Source: Planctomycetota bacterium (GTDB taxonomy: Bacteria > Planctomycetota > UBA8742 > UBA2392). From it: 64,000 nucleotides of DNA. A program made the position numbers and the translations under genes. This document shows, one piece after another, positions 17,798-25,630 of this stretch (its first letter is position 1; each line of letters begins with the position of its first letter). Where the stretch lies: NCBI GenBank assembly GCA_016722065.1, contig JADKGX010000002.1, positions 930,001 to 994,000 of the forward strand, in the 5' to 3' direction. A model generated the notes under the pieces. It was not told the origin of the DNA, searched no databases, and was given only the letters and a program-made list of their open reading frames with translations.

Positions 17798-17826
17798 CGG
17801 GCCGCCATTGGGCGGCCCGGTTTGTT
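17798..17826 (+). terminator. Terminator after the FN3/Ig protein gene
   Basis: CGGGCCGCC (17798-17806) pairs with GGCGGCCCG (17811-17819) around ATTG, followed by GTTTGTTT. Confidence 0.7.
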
Positions 17827-17853
17827 TGCCAGCCCGGGCCAACTTGGCAACCC

Positions 17854-17880
17854 TTGCTTCGCTGTGCCGCAAACTAAGAT
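17854..17880 (+). promoter_or_regulatory. Leaderless-type promoter of the tam-like gene
   Basis: TTGCTT (17854-17859) and TAAGAT (17875-17880) are 15 nt apart. The -10 ends 6 nt before the ATG at 17887, and no Shine-Dalgarno sequence is present. Confidence 0.5.
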
Positions 17881-17886
17881 GCGGCC

Positions 17887-18654
17887 ATGGCCGACTGGAA
17901 CCCTGCACAGTACGAACGCTTCAAAGACGAACGCTCGCGCCCCTACTTCGACCTGCTGGACATGGTTCAACCCCGCCCGGGCTTGAACTGCCTGGACCTG
18001 GGTTGCGGAACGGGCGAACTCACGGCGCAACTTCACAGCCGCCTTGGCGCAAAGACCACCCTTGGCATCGACAGTTCACCGGCCATGCTTTCCAAGGCCG
18101 CAGCCCATGCCGCGCCCGGCCTTGCGTTTGCCCAGGGCGACATCGCGACGTTTGCGCCGCAAGGGGCCGTTGACCTTGTGTTCAGCAACGCGGCACTGCA
18201 CTGGCTGCCAGACCACACAAAACTGCTGGCGCGCATTGCCGCCTGGCTGGGGCCACAGGGGCAGTTGGCCGTGCAGGTGCCCGCCAATAACGACCATGCC
18301 AGCCACCGCGTCGCGCACGAAGTAGCCGCGCGCCCGGAGTTTGCATCAGCTATGCAGGGCTACGTGCGCCAGTGGTCGGTGCTGGCACCAGAAGCTTACT
18401 CGACACTGCTGCACGGGTTGGGGTTTACCCGGCAGTTGGTGCGGCTTCAGGTTTACCTGCATGTGCTGGATTCCGCCAACGCCGTCGTGGAATGGGTCAA
18501 GGGCACGCTGTTGACGGATTACGAAAAGCGCCTGGGGCCGGCGTTGTTTGCAAGCTACCTGAAGCAATACCAGGCCGCGCTGCGCGCTGTGCTTGGCGAC
18601 CAGCGCCCCTACCCCTATGCCTTCAAGCGCGTGTTGTTCTGGGCCATGCGCTAG
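17887..18654 (+). CDS. tam: Trans-aconitate 2-methyltransferase-like SAM enzyme
   Basis: A 255-residue class I methyltransferase. It opens with MADWNPAQYERFKDERSRPYFDLL, the hallmark N-terminus of Tam proteins, and SAM motif I is LDLGCGTGELT (about residues 36-46). FSNAALHWLPDH is motif IV with the Tam-type HWL. Tam methylates trans-aconitate, which relieves aconitase inhibition. The length matches the family (about 250-260). Its stop overlaps by a few bases the stop of the convergent membrane-protein gene. Substrate identity is inferred from family resemblance only. Confidence 0.83.
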   Translation: MADWNPAQYERFKDERSRPYFDLLDMVQPRPGLNCLDLGCGTGELTAQLHSRLGAKTTLGIDSSPAMLSKAAAHAAPGLAFAQGDIATFAPQGAVDLVFSNAALHWLPDHTKLLARIAAWLGPQGQLAVQVPANNDHASHRVAHEVAARPEFASAMQGYVRQWSVLAPEAYSTLLHGLGFTRQLVRLQVYLHVLDSANAVVEWVKGTLLTDYEKRLGPALFASYLKQYQAALRAVLGDQRPYPYAFKRVLFWAMR

Positions 18655-19916
18655 CGATAGCCGGGCCGACGCCGCCGCTGCGATGGCAGCCGGGCCCCGC
18701 CCGGTGGCGCGGCCTGCATGGCAGGCGGCGCGGGCATGGGCGCGGGCATGGGAGCGGGCGCAGTTGCCGACAAGTTGGCCTCCAGCAGCGCCATTACCTG
18801 CTGCCCAATGGCGCTGAAACTGCCATCGTTGTCCTTGAGGGTATAGGAGCTGCACTTCAACAAGCCCGCCGCCAGCCTGGCGTTTATGGCAACGTATGGC
18901 ATCAGGTGCCCCAACTGGGCCGCAATGTCATACACCTGGGCCGGCCCCGACAACCACTGTTGAATCGCCGGCTGCGCGGCTTCGCCCAGCAATTTGCCCG
19001 CAGCAACTGAAGCGCGCCGCAACCGGTCCGGCGCAAGCTGTGGCTCGCAGCTTGCCACCAGCGCCAGCAGTTCAATGCCTGCCTGCTTGGGCGTCATTTC
19101 GTGCACTTGTTCGGGTGCGGCCTCCGCCTGCGCAGCCTCTACAGGTTCGGCCTGTGCATTTTCGGCCGCTACGGGCGCATGCAGTAACACCGTATCGGCC
19201 ATGGGCAGCGGCTGCGGCGCCTGGGGCATTGGCGCCGGCCTGGCGGGTGCATTCATTGGTCTTGGGCCCCGCGAAGGCGGCGCAGCCAACCCACGTGCGG
19301 CAGGCCGGCCACCCTGCATGGGCGTGGCAAATCCGGCCGCGCGTTTGGCCCGGTAGCCCTTGTAATCAATGATTCCCACCACGATTAAGCCCACATGCAT
19401 GAGCAATCCAAGCAGTATCCAGATTAGACCCCTGCTGCCCTGAGCGCCCTCGGGGCTCATTACGGCAAGTATCATGCTGACCAGTTGCAACGCGGCGTTC
19501 AGGCCGCTGTAAATCATGCCCATCCACCAGCCGGCAACCTTGCCCAGAATGCAAAGGATGCCGCTGACCACGACATAGCCCAGCACCATAAGGCAGACCA
19601 CCAGCACAAGCACAGCCACGCCGGCAATCGCATTGCCCACGCCGCTGCCCGCACCCTTGGCCGCCCCGCCAACCATGACAAACAGAAACAGCAGCACGCC
19701 ACAGACCAGAAGCAGCAGCAGCCCGTTCAGAATCAGGTAGGGCAGCCCGAACATCAGAAACTTGTGGCGCGGCCCGCCGCGCCCAGGACCCACAGGCGCC
19801 TGGCCATAGGGACGCGCCGCCGCTGGTGGGCGGCCTGCGGGGGCGCCAGCCGGCCTTTGCGCAAGGGGCGCGCGATTGGACCTGGCAGGACTGGGCAGAC
19901 GACCTTTGGGCTGCAT
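18651..19916 (-). CDS. Multi-pass membrane protein with Pro/Ala-rich flanks, unknown function
   Basis: A 421-residue protein starting at 19916 (MQPKGRLPSPARS) with AAAGGAAG about 7 nt upstream. A Pro/Ala/Arg-rich N-terminus (about 50 residues) leads into four or five hydrophobic segments (LMFGLPYLILNGLLLLLVCG, VAVLVLVVCLMVLGYVVVSG, WILLGLLMHVGLIVVGIID). A long Pro/Ala/Gln-rich cytoplasmic linker and a helical domain follow, and the end is RLPSQRRRRPGYR. No conserved enzyme motif is seen. It is convergent with tam and divergent from the acyl-CoA synthetase gene. Confidence 0.7.
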   Translation of the reverse strand: MQPKGRLPSPARSNRAPLAQRPAGAPAGRPPAAARPYGQAPVGPGRGGPRHKFLMFGLPYLILNGLLLLLVCGVLLFLFVMVGGAAKGAGSGVGNAIAGVAVLVLVVCLMVLGYVVVSGILCILGKVAGWWMGMIYSGLNAALQLVSMILAVMSPEGAQGSRGLIWILLGLLMHVGLIVVGIIDYKGYRAKRAAGFATPMQGGRPAARGLAAPPSRGPRPMNAPARPAPMPQAPQPLPMADTVLLHAPVAAENAQAEPVEAAQAEAAPEQVHEMTPKQAGIELLALVASCEPQLAPDRLRRASVAAGKLLGEAAQPAIQQWLSGPAQVYDIAAQLGHLMPYVAINARLAAGLLKCSSYTLKDNDGSFSAIGQQVMALLEANLSATAPAPMPAPMPAPPAMQAAPPGGARLPSQRRRRPGYR

Positions 19917-20046
19917 GAATGGCTTCCTTTGCGGGCGCTCCAGTGTACTAGATATGGCACGATCAACCATTGCGACGGGCATTTTGGCGCACACGGACAG
20001 GTTCCCTTCATGGGTGTCGCTGGCACAATGCAGGCCGGGGGTAATC

Positions 20047-22161
20047 ATGACCGGATATGCCTGGCAGCCAACGGAATCGTTGATCGACAAGGCCAACATC
20101 AGCAGGCTGATGCGCAAACTGGGGCATGAGTTGTCGGGCAACCCCCAACAGGCGCTGGTGGAGGCGCGCAAGTTCGTGCGCCGCACGCAGGAAGACCCGG
20201 CCTGGTTCTGGGACGAAGCGCTGAAGGACCTTGGCTTTGCCTGGTACAAGCCCTACAGCAAGACGCTGGACACAAGCCAGGGCAATGCCTGGGCCGATTG
20301 GTTTGTGGGCGGCCAGACCAACATTGCGTTGAATTGCATCGACAAATGGGTTCGTCAGCGGCCCTTCAGTGGCGACACAGCGCGGATCTCGCCAGAACTT
20401 GCAGCGACAGACCCGGACCCGCTGCACGCCGCACGCACAGCATTGATCGCGGAAACCGAAGACGGCAGCGTGCGCCGCTTTACGTTTGGCGATGTGGCAG
20501 TCAGCGTCAATCGCGTTGCCAACGCGCTGAAGCAGCTTGGCGTCAAGCGCGGCGACACGGTTGCCTGTTACATGCCGATGGTGGCCGAGGTGGTGTTTGC
20601 CATGCTGGCCACACAGAAAATCGGCGCGATTTTCATACCGATTTTCAGCGGCTATGCCCCGCCTGCGGTTCGCGAACGGCTGCAAGACGCGCAGGCCAAA
20701 GTGCTGTTCACGGCCGATGGCAGCATGCGCCGGGGCCAGCCCTTCAGCATCAAGGAAGGCGCCGATACAGCCGTTGCGGGGCTGGAATGCGTCAGGCACA
20801 TGATTGTTTTAGGACGGCTGACGCGTCCCGAGTTCCGCGTCCCGAGTTCCGAGTCCACAGCAACGCCGCCAAGCGCGGAACACGGAACACGGAGCACGGA
20901 ACTCAAAACGCCCATGCAATCGCCCCGCGACCATTGGTGGCATGAGATTGTCGACAACCAGCCGCCGGAGTGCGCCACCGAATCCATGCCCGCGCTGGCA
21001 CCGGCGCTGATGATCTACACCAGCGGCACCACCGGCAAACCCAAGGGCACCGTGCACACCCACGCGGGCTGCCTGGCCCAGATGGGCAAAGAGCTTGGCT
21101 ATAACTTTGATGTCAAGCAGGGCGATGTGTTCTGGTGGTTCAGCGATATCGGCTGGATGATGGGCCCCTGGGAGATCATCGGCTGCTTCTTTCACGGCGT
21201 TTGTCTTGTCGTGTTTGAGGGCGCACCGAACTTTCCCAACCCCGACCGCGTATGGGATATGGTCGAGCGCCACGAGGTCACGCACCTGGGAATCTCCCCC
21301 ACCGCCGTGCGCATGCTGATGCGCGCCGGCAACGAGTGGCCCGATCAACACGCCATGCCAAGCCTGCGCATGCTGGGCAGCACCGGCGAGCCCTGGGACC
21401 CCGAAAGCTACAAGTGGTTCTTCAGCCACGTTGGCAAAGAGAACCTGCCGATCATCAACATCAGCGGCGGCACGGATATTGTTGGCTGTTTCATGGCGCC
21501 CTTGCCGATCATGCCGCTCAAACCCTGTTCGCTGCAAAGCGCCGGGCTGGGCATGGACATCGATGTGTTCAACGAACAGGGCCAGCCGGTCGTCGATGAA
21601 GTGGGCTACCTGGTCTGCAAACAGCCCGCGCCAAGCATGACCCGCGGCCTGTGGAAGAACCGCGAAAAGTACCTCGAAACCTACTGGAGCAAATTCCCCG
21701 AAGTCTGGAACCACGGCGATTGGGCCAAGGTGGACAAAGACGGTGACTGGTTTTTGTTCGGCCGCGCCGACGACACACTGAAAATCGCCGGCCGCCGCGT
21801 TGGCCCGGGCGAAATCGAGGCTGCATTGATCGACCACCCCGCCGTCAGCGAGGCCGCTGCGATCGGCGTGCCCGACGACCTCAAGGGCACCGATGTGATG
21901 TGTTTTGTGGTGCTGCACAAGAACCGCGGCTTTGCCGAATCGGAAGAGCTGCGCAAACAGCTGATCCAGCAGGTGGTCAACGCGCTGGGCAAGGTGGACC
22001 GCCCCAAGAACGTACTGTTCGTAGACGACCTGCCCAAAACCAGAAGCGCCAAAATCCTGCGCCGGCTGATCCAGAAGAAGTACCTGGGCGACCAGGACAT
22101 GGGCGACCTGAGCAGCGTAGCCAACCCCGAGGCGCTGCAAGGGCTCTCGCGCGCCAGGTAA
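20047..22161 (+). CDS. AMP-forming acyl-CoA synthetase (acetyl-CoA synthetase-like)
   Basis: A 704-residue adenylate-forming enzyme. The start at 20047 (MTGYAWQPT) has GGGGG 5 nt upstream. It activates a carboxylate to an acyl-AMP and then to acyl-CoA. Motifs are YTSGTTGKPKGTVHTHAG (ATP/phosphate loop), GSTGEPWDPESYKWFF and ISGGTDIVG, GRADDTLKIAGRRVGPGEIE (hinge/A8), and KTRSAKILRRLI with the catalytic Lys of A10. An N-terminal ACAS_N-like region with NIALNCIDKW points to the acetyl/propionyl-CoA synthetase side of the family; the substrate is not determined. Residues about 261-286 are an odd Ser/Thr/Glu-rich insert encoded by an inverted repeat. Confidence 0.86.
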   Translation: MTGYAWQPTESLIDKANISRLMRKLGHELSGNPQQALVEARKFVRRTQEDPAWFWDEALKDLGFAWYKPYSKTLDTSQGNAWADWFVGGQTNIALNCIDKWVRQRPFSGDTARISPELAATDPDPLHAARTALIAETEDGSVRRFTFGDVAVSVNRVANALKQLGVKRGDTVACYMPMVAEVVFAMLATQKIGAIFIPIFSGYAPPAVRERLQDAQAKVLFTADGSMRRGQPFSIKEGADTAVAGLECVRHMIVLGRLTRPEFRVPSSESTATPPSAEHGTRSTELKTPMQSPRDHWWHEIVDNQPPECATESMPALAPALMIYTSGTTGKPKGTVHTHAGCLAQMGKELGYNFDVKQGDVFWWFSDIGWMMGPWEIIGCFFHGVCLVVFEGAPNFPNPDRVWDMVERHEVTHLGISPTAVRMLMRAGNEWPDQHAMPSLRMLGSTGEPWDPESYKWFFSHVGKENLPIINISGGTDIVGCFMAPLPIMPLKPCSLQSAGLGMDIDVFNEQGQPVVDEVGYLVCKQPAPSMTRGLWKNREKYLETYWSKFPEVWNHGDWAKVDKDGDWFLFGRADDTLKIAGRRVGPGEIEAALIDHPAVSEAAAIGVPDDLKGTDVMCFVVLHKNRGFAESEELRKQLIQQVVNALGKVDRPKNVLFVDDLPKTRSAKILRRLIQKKYLGDQDMGDLSSVANPEALQGLSRAR
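20828..20905 (+). repeat. In-frame palindromic insert inside the acyl-CoA synthetase gene
   Basis: GAGTTCCG-type units on the left (20830-20855) are complemented by CGGAAC/CGGAGC-type units on the right (20873-20904, ending CGGAACTC). They could form an imperfect stem of about 25 bp around an 18-nt loop. The translated segment (RPEFRVPSSESTATPP, SAEHGTRSTELK) is unlike the surrounding conserved enzyme. Confidence 0.65.
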
Positions 22162-22188
22162 CGGCTTTCAATGTCAAGGTAGCATTGT

Positions 22189-22206
22189 AGCAGAAGCGCT
22201 TCTGCT
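22189..22206. promoter_or_regulatory. Perfect 18-bp palindrome, candidate operator
   Basis: AGCAGAAGCGCTTCTGCT is self-complementary. It lies between a -35-like TTGTAG (22186-22191) and a -10-like TAAAAT (22211-22216) ahead of the small membrane-protein gene. A repressor site is the simplest reading; it could also act as a hairpin after the synthetase gene. Confidence 0.45.
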
Positions 22207-22243
22207 ATCCTAAAATATGCCCCGCAGCAACGGGGGGTCAGAC

Positions 22244-22711
22244 ATGGGCACAAGCATACTTGGCATAGATCAGTACACGCCCGAGACGCTGGCGGATGCG
22301 GTGCGGCAAGGCGGAAAGTTTGTCCAGTATGACTGGGCAATCTCGGTTCTCGTCATGTCCTTTCGCAACCCCACCAACATCTATTTCATCGCCCCGGGCC
22401 GCAGCAGCGTCACTCTAGGCCTGGTCTATTCGCTGATGTCAGCCACGCTGGGCTGGTGGGGTTTTCCCTTTGGCATCGTTTTCACCATCCAGGCCCTGGC
22501 CACCAACTTCGGCGGTGGCCGCAACCTGACCAACGAGTGTTGGGAAGCGCTCGGCCTTGGACACGTCCAATACGCCAATGCCGACGCGCCACCACGCGAA
22601 GCGCCGGTGCCGCGCATGCCAGACACCAGGGCGCGACCAATGCCGGCACACAAGCCCGTCACCAAAGCAGCGCCCAGCCGCAAAACCTACCACGTGGACC
22701 GCATGGAGTGA
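22244..22711 (+). CDS. Small membrane protein, unknown function
   Basis: A 155-residue protein. The ATG at 22244 is preceded by GGGGGG at good spacing, better than the in-frame start 27 nt upstream. Residues about 30-90 carry short hydrophobic stretches (WAISVLVMSF, NIYFIAP, LVYSLMSATLGWWGFPFGIVFTIQALA), and GGGRNLTNECWEALGL follows. The C-terminus is Pro/Arg-rich and basic. No family is recognised. It sits between the synthetase and a 61-residue protein on the same strand. Confidence 0.65.
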   Translation: MGTSILGIDQYTPETLADAVRQGGKFVQYDWAISVLVMSFRNPTNIYFIAPGRSSVTLGLVYSLMSATLGWWGFPFGIVFTIQALATNFGGGRNLTNECWEALGLGHVQYANADAPPREAPVPRMPDTRARPMPAHKPVTKAAPSRKTYHVDRME

Positions 22712-22796
22712 TTACACCAGGCTGGTTTTGCGCGCTGGCGGATTGCAAGCCTGCCCTTTGTCGCAACGGGCGTTACACTGCACGCAGGAGAGCCCG

Positions 22797-22982
22797 ATGA
22801 AAAACGTCGAAATGAAAGTCGAAGGCGACAAGCTGGTGATCACCGTGAACTTGAGCAAGGAGTTCGGCCCGAGTTCCAGCGGCAAAACAATCATCGTCGC
22901 CAGCACTGAAGGCAACCAGACCATCGAAGGCTACAAGGCCGAGAACTACAAAATCGGCCTGAACATCTATCGCAAGCCGTGA
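22797..22982 (+). CDS. Conserved-looking 61-residue protein
   Basis: A 61-residue protein with AGGAG 7 nt before the ATG at 22797. It has a regular amphipathic pattern (MKVEGDKLVITVNLSKEFG, GKTIIVASTEG, YKIGLNIYRK) suggesting a small beta-sheet protein. It has no signal, Cys or membrane helix. Strong codon-position bias and a good ribosome-binding site support it as real. Function unknown. Confidence 0.7.
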   Translation: MKNVEMKVEGDKLVITVNLSKEFGPSSSGKTIIVASTEGNQTIEGYKAENYKIGLNIYRKP

Positions 22983-23003
22983 TGGCCCAAACGGGCCTTG
23001 GGG

Positions 23004-23975
23004 CTATCTCAACTTCAACGACGCGCGATCGATCAGCGACCCGGCGCCGTTGAGTGGCACCCATCGTGCACCGTAACGTTCGCCTACCGTGGGCAACGCA
23101 AAGCCCGCCAGGTTCAGGCCGTCGACCAGCGCTACGTTGCCAGCTTCCAGGCGTGCGCGAAACTCCAGCGTTCCTTTGGCCTGCGCGGCAGCCCAACTGG
23201 TGCCCGCAAAATCAACCAGCACCAGCCCCTGGCCGTCGGCCAGTGCCATGGGCCACAGCTTTGCCATCGGGCCCTGCCAGACACTTCCCTGTACCGAAAG
23301 CACACACAGGGGGCCGTCAACCTCCAGCAGTGTGGCTGTGCAGTTTTCACCACCGGACAGTTCCACCCGAGCGCGCTCACTGACTGTTTCGCCGTCGCGC
23401 TGAAGCAGCCACGACGGCGCCAGCACCAGCAACGTTGGGCCTTCTTTGCCCACTACGGCTGCGGCGCAATGCCGGGCCAGGTCGCGCACCGTGTCTTGCC
23501 CTTCGCGCACGGTAATCACCACGCGCACGTCGCACAGCCAGGCCGGGGTGGCAGAAAGCTTGCGCGGAAGCGGAGGCGGCAGCATGGATTCAGGCAGCTC
23601 GGGCCGATCCGCCGTGCCGGCAAAGCGCCGCCCGGACTGCGCAGCGGGCCCGGAATTCGGCGGGGTGTCAAAGCACAGAAACGACCCACCCAGGTTCTTC
23701 TGGCGCCAGAAGCGGCTGCCATCGTGCACGAACTCGGCAAACTCGGCGGCAACGCGGGCCGTTACTTCATTGTCGCGAACGGCTTCCACGCGGCCAACTA
23801 CTTTGTCGCCAAACAGCACGCCGTCGTCGGGGGCCAGCCCGGCGGGCTGCGCAAAGGCAACCACCACCTGCAGCCCGCTGCCATCGCTGGCCCGCAGCAC
23901 ATACACGCCGGCTATGACGCTGGCCGCCAAGGCGGCCAGCAGGGCAAGACCAGTAACGATGCGCAGCGCTTTCAC
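23004..23975 (-). CDS. MCE/MlaD-like membrane-anchored protein
   Basis: A 323-residue protein from GTG at 23975. The N-terminal anchor is LALLAALAASVIAGVYVL; then VVVAFAQPAGLAPDDGVLFGDKVVGRVEAV resembles the start of an MCE domain (F..P.GL..G..V...G..VG.V). The remaining beta-rich part is not recognised. MCE proteins bind lipids for transport across the envelope. There is no MlaE/MlaF partner here. The start overlaps the stop of the SRPBCC gene (TAGTG), so the two are translationally coupled. The MCE call is tentative. Confidence 0.5.
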   Translation of the reverse strand: MKALRIVTGLALLAALAASVIAGVYVLRASDGSGLQVVVAFAQPAGLAPDDGVLFGDKVVGRVEAVRDNEVTARVAAEFAEFVHDGSRFWRQKNLGGSFLCFDTPPNSGPAAQSGRRFAGTADRPELPESMLPPPLPRKLSATPAWLCDVRVVITVREGQDTVRDLARHCAAAVVGKEGPTLLVLAPSWLLQRDGETVSERARVELSGGENCTATLLEVDGPLCVLSVQGSVWQGPMAKLWPMALADGQGLVLVDFAGTSWAAAQAKGTLEFRARLEAGNVALVDGLNLAGFALPTVGERYGARWVPLNGAGSLIDRASLKLR

Positions 23976-24547
23976 TACTTCTTGGCCTCGTGGCGGGCCT
24001 TGAGCTTGGCCAGGCCTTTGTCGAACATGTCGTTCATCATGCCGCCTGAAGTGGCCAGGAACCAGCGGTTCAAGGGGTCATAGCCCAGCGTGACGTGCCA
24101 TGTCCAGGTTACCTTGGTGGCGTCATCCGGCGCGGCGACATAAGAAACTGCGCCGGCGCCAAAATCCTTTCCACTCATTTGCATCTTGTACTCGATACCG
24201 TCGTGTTCGTTGGCCTTTGTGAACTCCACACGGCCCGGCGGAGACATGAACTGAGTTGGTTCCCAAGCCAGCCATGAGCCCGGATTGCTGTGGTCTTCGC
24301 TGGTTTTCCAGGTCATGCCTGGATCTTCGTCTTTCCAGGGGCCCCATTCCTGCCACTTGGTGACGTCGCCGACGTCCTTGTGAATGTCCTCGCGGTCGGC
24401 TTTGATCACGATTTCGCGCGAGAAATCGTAACTGGAAGGCAGCGCAAGCGCCCCGCCGAACACCACAACGGCCAGCAAGACCACCAGCGCCAGCACTCCT
24501 TTGAGCAACTTGCCGGCCATGCCACCTGATTTCTTGTTCTCGGACAT
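23975..24547 (-). CDS. Membrane-anchored SRPBCC (polyketide cyclase/START-like) protein
   Basis: A 190-residue protein with AGGAGG 6 nt before the ATG at 24547. A basic N-terminus and one helix (LLKGVLALVVLLAVVVFGGALAL) precede a SRPBCC fold marked by FSREIVIKADREDIHKDVGDVTKWQEWGPWKDEDPGM, near the family pattern in which a helix-gripped pocket binds a hydrophobic ligand. GYDPLNRWFLATSGG and FDKGLAKLKARHE form the C-terminal helix. Its coupling to an MCE-like protein hints at a lipid-handling pair; this is inference. Confidence 0.75.
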   Translation of the reverse strand: MSENKKSGGMAGKLLKGVLALVVLLAVVVFGGALALPSSYDFSREIVIKADREDIHKDVGDVTKWQEWGPWKDEDPGMTWKTSEDHSNPGSWLAWEPTQFMSPPGRVEFTKANEHDGIEYKMQMSGKDFGAGAVSYVAAPDDATKVTWTWHVTLGYDPLNRWFLATSGGMMNDMFDKGLAKLKARHEAKK

Positions 24548-24633
24548 CTGCGCCTCCTTGAATGACATCAGTATAGCCCCAATTCCCCGAATTTGCGGCC
24601 AAGGTGGACTCCAATTCGCACAGATTGCCCGCA

Positions 24634-24662
24634 TTGGCGCGTGCGCGCCCATGGGGTAGTAT
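24634..24662 (+). promoter_or_regulatory. Promoter of the first FHA gene
   Basis: TTGGCG (24634-24639) and TAGTAT (24657-24662) are 17 nt apart. The leader is about 18 nt and contains GGGAG. Confidence 0.55.
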
Positions 24663-24686
24663 CTAGCAAGCAACCGGGAGCGCAGC

Positions 24687-25070
24687 ATGTCCGCCAAGGG
24701 CAAGGGCCACGACAACTTCGGCACAGACCGTGTCGCAAAACCCACCAAGGAGGCGCCGAACTCCACGCATCAATCGCCGCCCCTGGCCACGCTGGTGCAT
24801 GAGCGCTCTGGCCAGATTCACCCGTTGCTGGCCGACATCGTCGTGATTGGCCGCGACAAGACTTGCGCCGTTTTGGTGCGCGACGACACGGCGGTTTCAC
24901 GCAAGCACGCCCAGGTGCTGCGCAAGGGCGTCAGCTTCGTGATTGAAGACCTGGGCAGCAGCAACGGCATTTATGTCAACGGCAACAAGGTGGAAGGCCA
25001 GCAGGAACTGCAGGTCGGAGACCGGTTGGAAGTTGGCAACCAGGTGTATGTGTTCAAACGCAGGGCATGA
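24687..25070 (+). CDS. FHA-domain protein
   Basis: A 127-residue protein. After a polar N-terminus of about 30 residues, a single FHA domain covers residues about 35-125: VVIGRDKTC, AVSRKHAQV and DLGSSNGIYVNG hold the Arg, Ser-Arg-Lys-His and Ser-Asn-Gly residues that bind phosphothreonine. It probably reads phosphorylation by a Ser/Thr kinase such as the one at 35.3 kb. A second FHA gene follows 61 nt downstream on the same strand. Confidence 0.88.
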   Translation: MSAKGKGHDNFGTDRVAKPTKEAPNSTHQSPPLATLVHERSGQIHPLLADIVVIGRDKTCAVLVRDDTAVSRKHAQVLRKGVSFVIEDLGSSNGIYVNGNKVEGQQELQVGDRLEVGNQVYVFKRRA

Positions 25071-25131
25071 ACGATGCTATCGTGGTATCGCGCCAGCGCA
25101 GGATGGACCAGACACTACCCGCGGAGCACCC

Positions 25132-25533
25132 ATGACAAAAAAACGCGGCAAGGCCACCGACGACTTCGCCAGCGACAAGGCCGCCCCGCCTTCTGGCAGC
25201 CACACGCTGCCCACCAAGCGCGACGTCGTGCAGGCCGGTTTTGAGGAACTTGATACGGACGGCGACGTGCTGTTTCACGCGATTGTGACCGATGAATGCA
25301 GCATTGGCCGCGACCCGGAATGCAACATCATGATTCGAGGCGACGCCAAGGTCTCGCGCAAGCACGCCATCATTGAGCGAAAGAACATCGCCTACTGGAT
25401 TCGCGACAACGAAAGCAGCAACGGCGTGGTCATCAACGGCAAGAAGATAACGCAGCCGCAAGAACTGAAAATCGGCGACGAAGTTCAGATCGGCCTGCAA
25501 AAGTGGAAGTTCGCCCGCAAGGTCACGGGCTGA
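25132..25533 (+). CDS. FHA-domain protein
   Basis: A 133-residue protein from ATG at 25132 with a weak GCGGAG before it. An N-terminal basic/polar tail contains a Thr (HTLPTKRD) that could itself be phosphorylated. The FHA core is CSIGRDPECNIMIRGDAKVSRKHAII and NESSNGVVINGKK. It is paralogous to the neighbour upstream but clearly diverged. Tail phosphorylation and intramolecular FHA binding would resemble GarA/OdhI, but nothing here proves that. Confidence 0.87.
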   Translation: MTKKRGKATDDFASDKAAPPSGSHTLPTKRDVVQAGFEELDTDGDVLFHAIVTDECSIGRDPECNIMIRGDAKVSRKHAIIERKNIAYWIRDNESSNGVVINGKKITQPQELKIGDEVQIGLQKWKFARKVTG

Positions 25534-25551
25534 ACTGGCGCGATCCACAAT

Positions 25552-25594
25552 CTGTCGGCGGCTGATCTGTCCAAAAATCAGATGGGTCCGACAG
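25552..25594. terminator. Nested inverted repeat between convergent genes
   Basis: CTGTCGG (25552-25558) pairs with CCGACAG (25588-25594), with an inner CTGAT/ATCAG stem. It lies between the second FHA gene and thrS, which converge. There is no clear T-run. Confidence 0.4.
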
Positions 25595-25630
25595 GATCGC
25601 CGGACCCACGCGATGGCTTAGTCTGACCTG

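Noticed and set aside
20809..22140. A 443-codon minus-strand frame
   Set aside because: Antisense to the acyl-CoA synthetase with all its core motifs on the plus strand.
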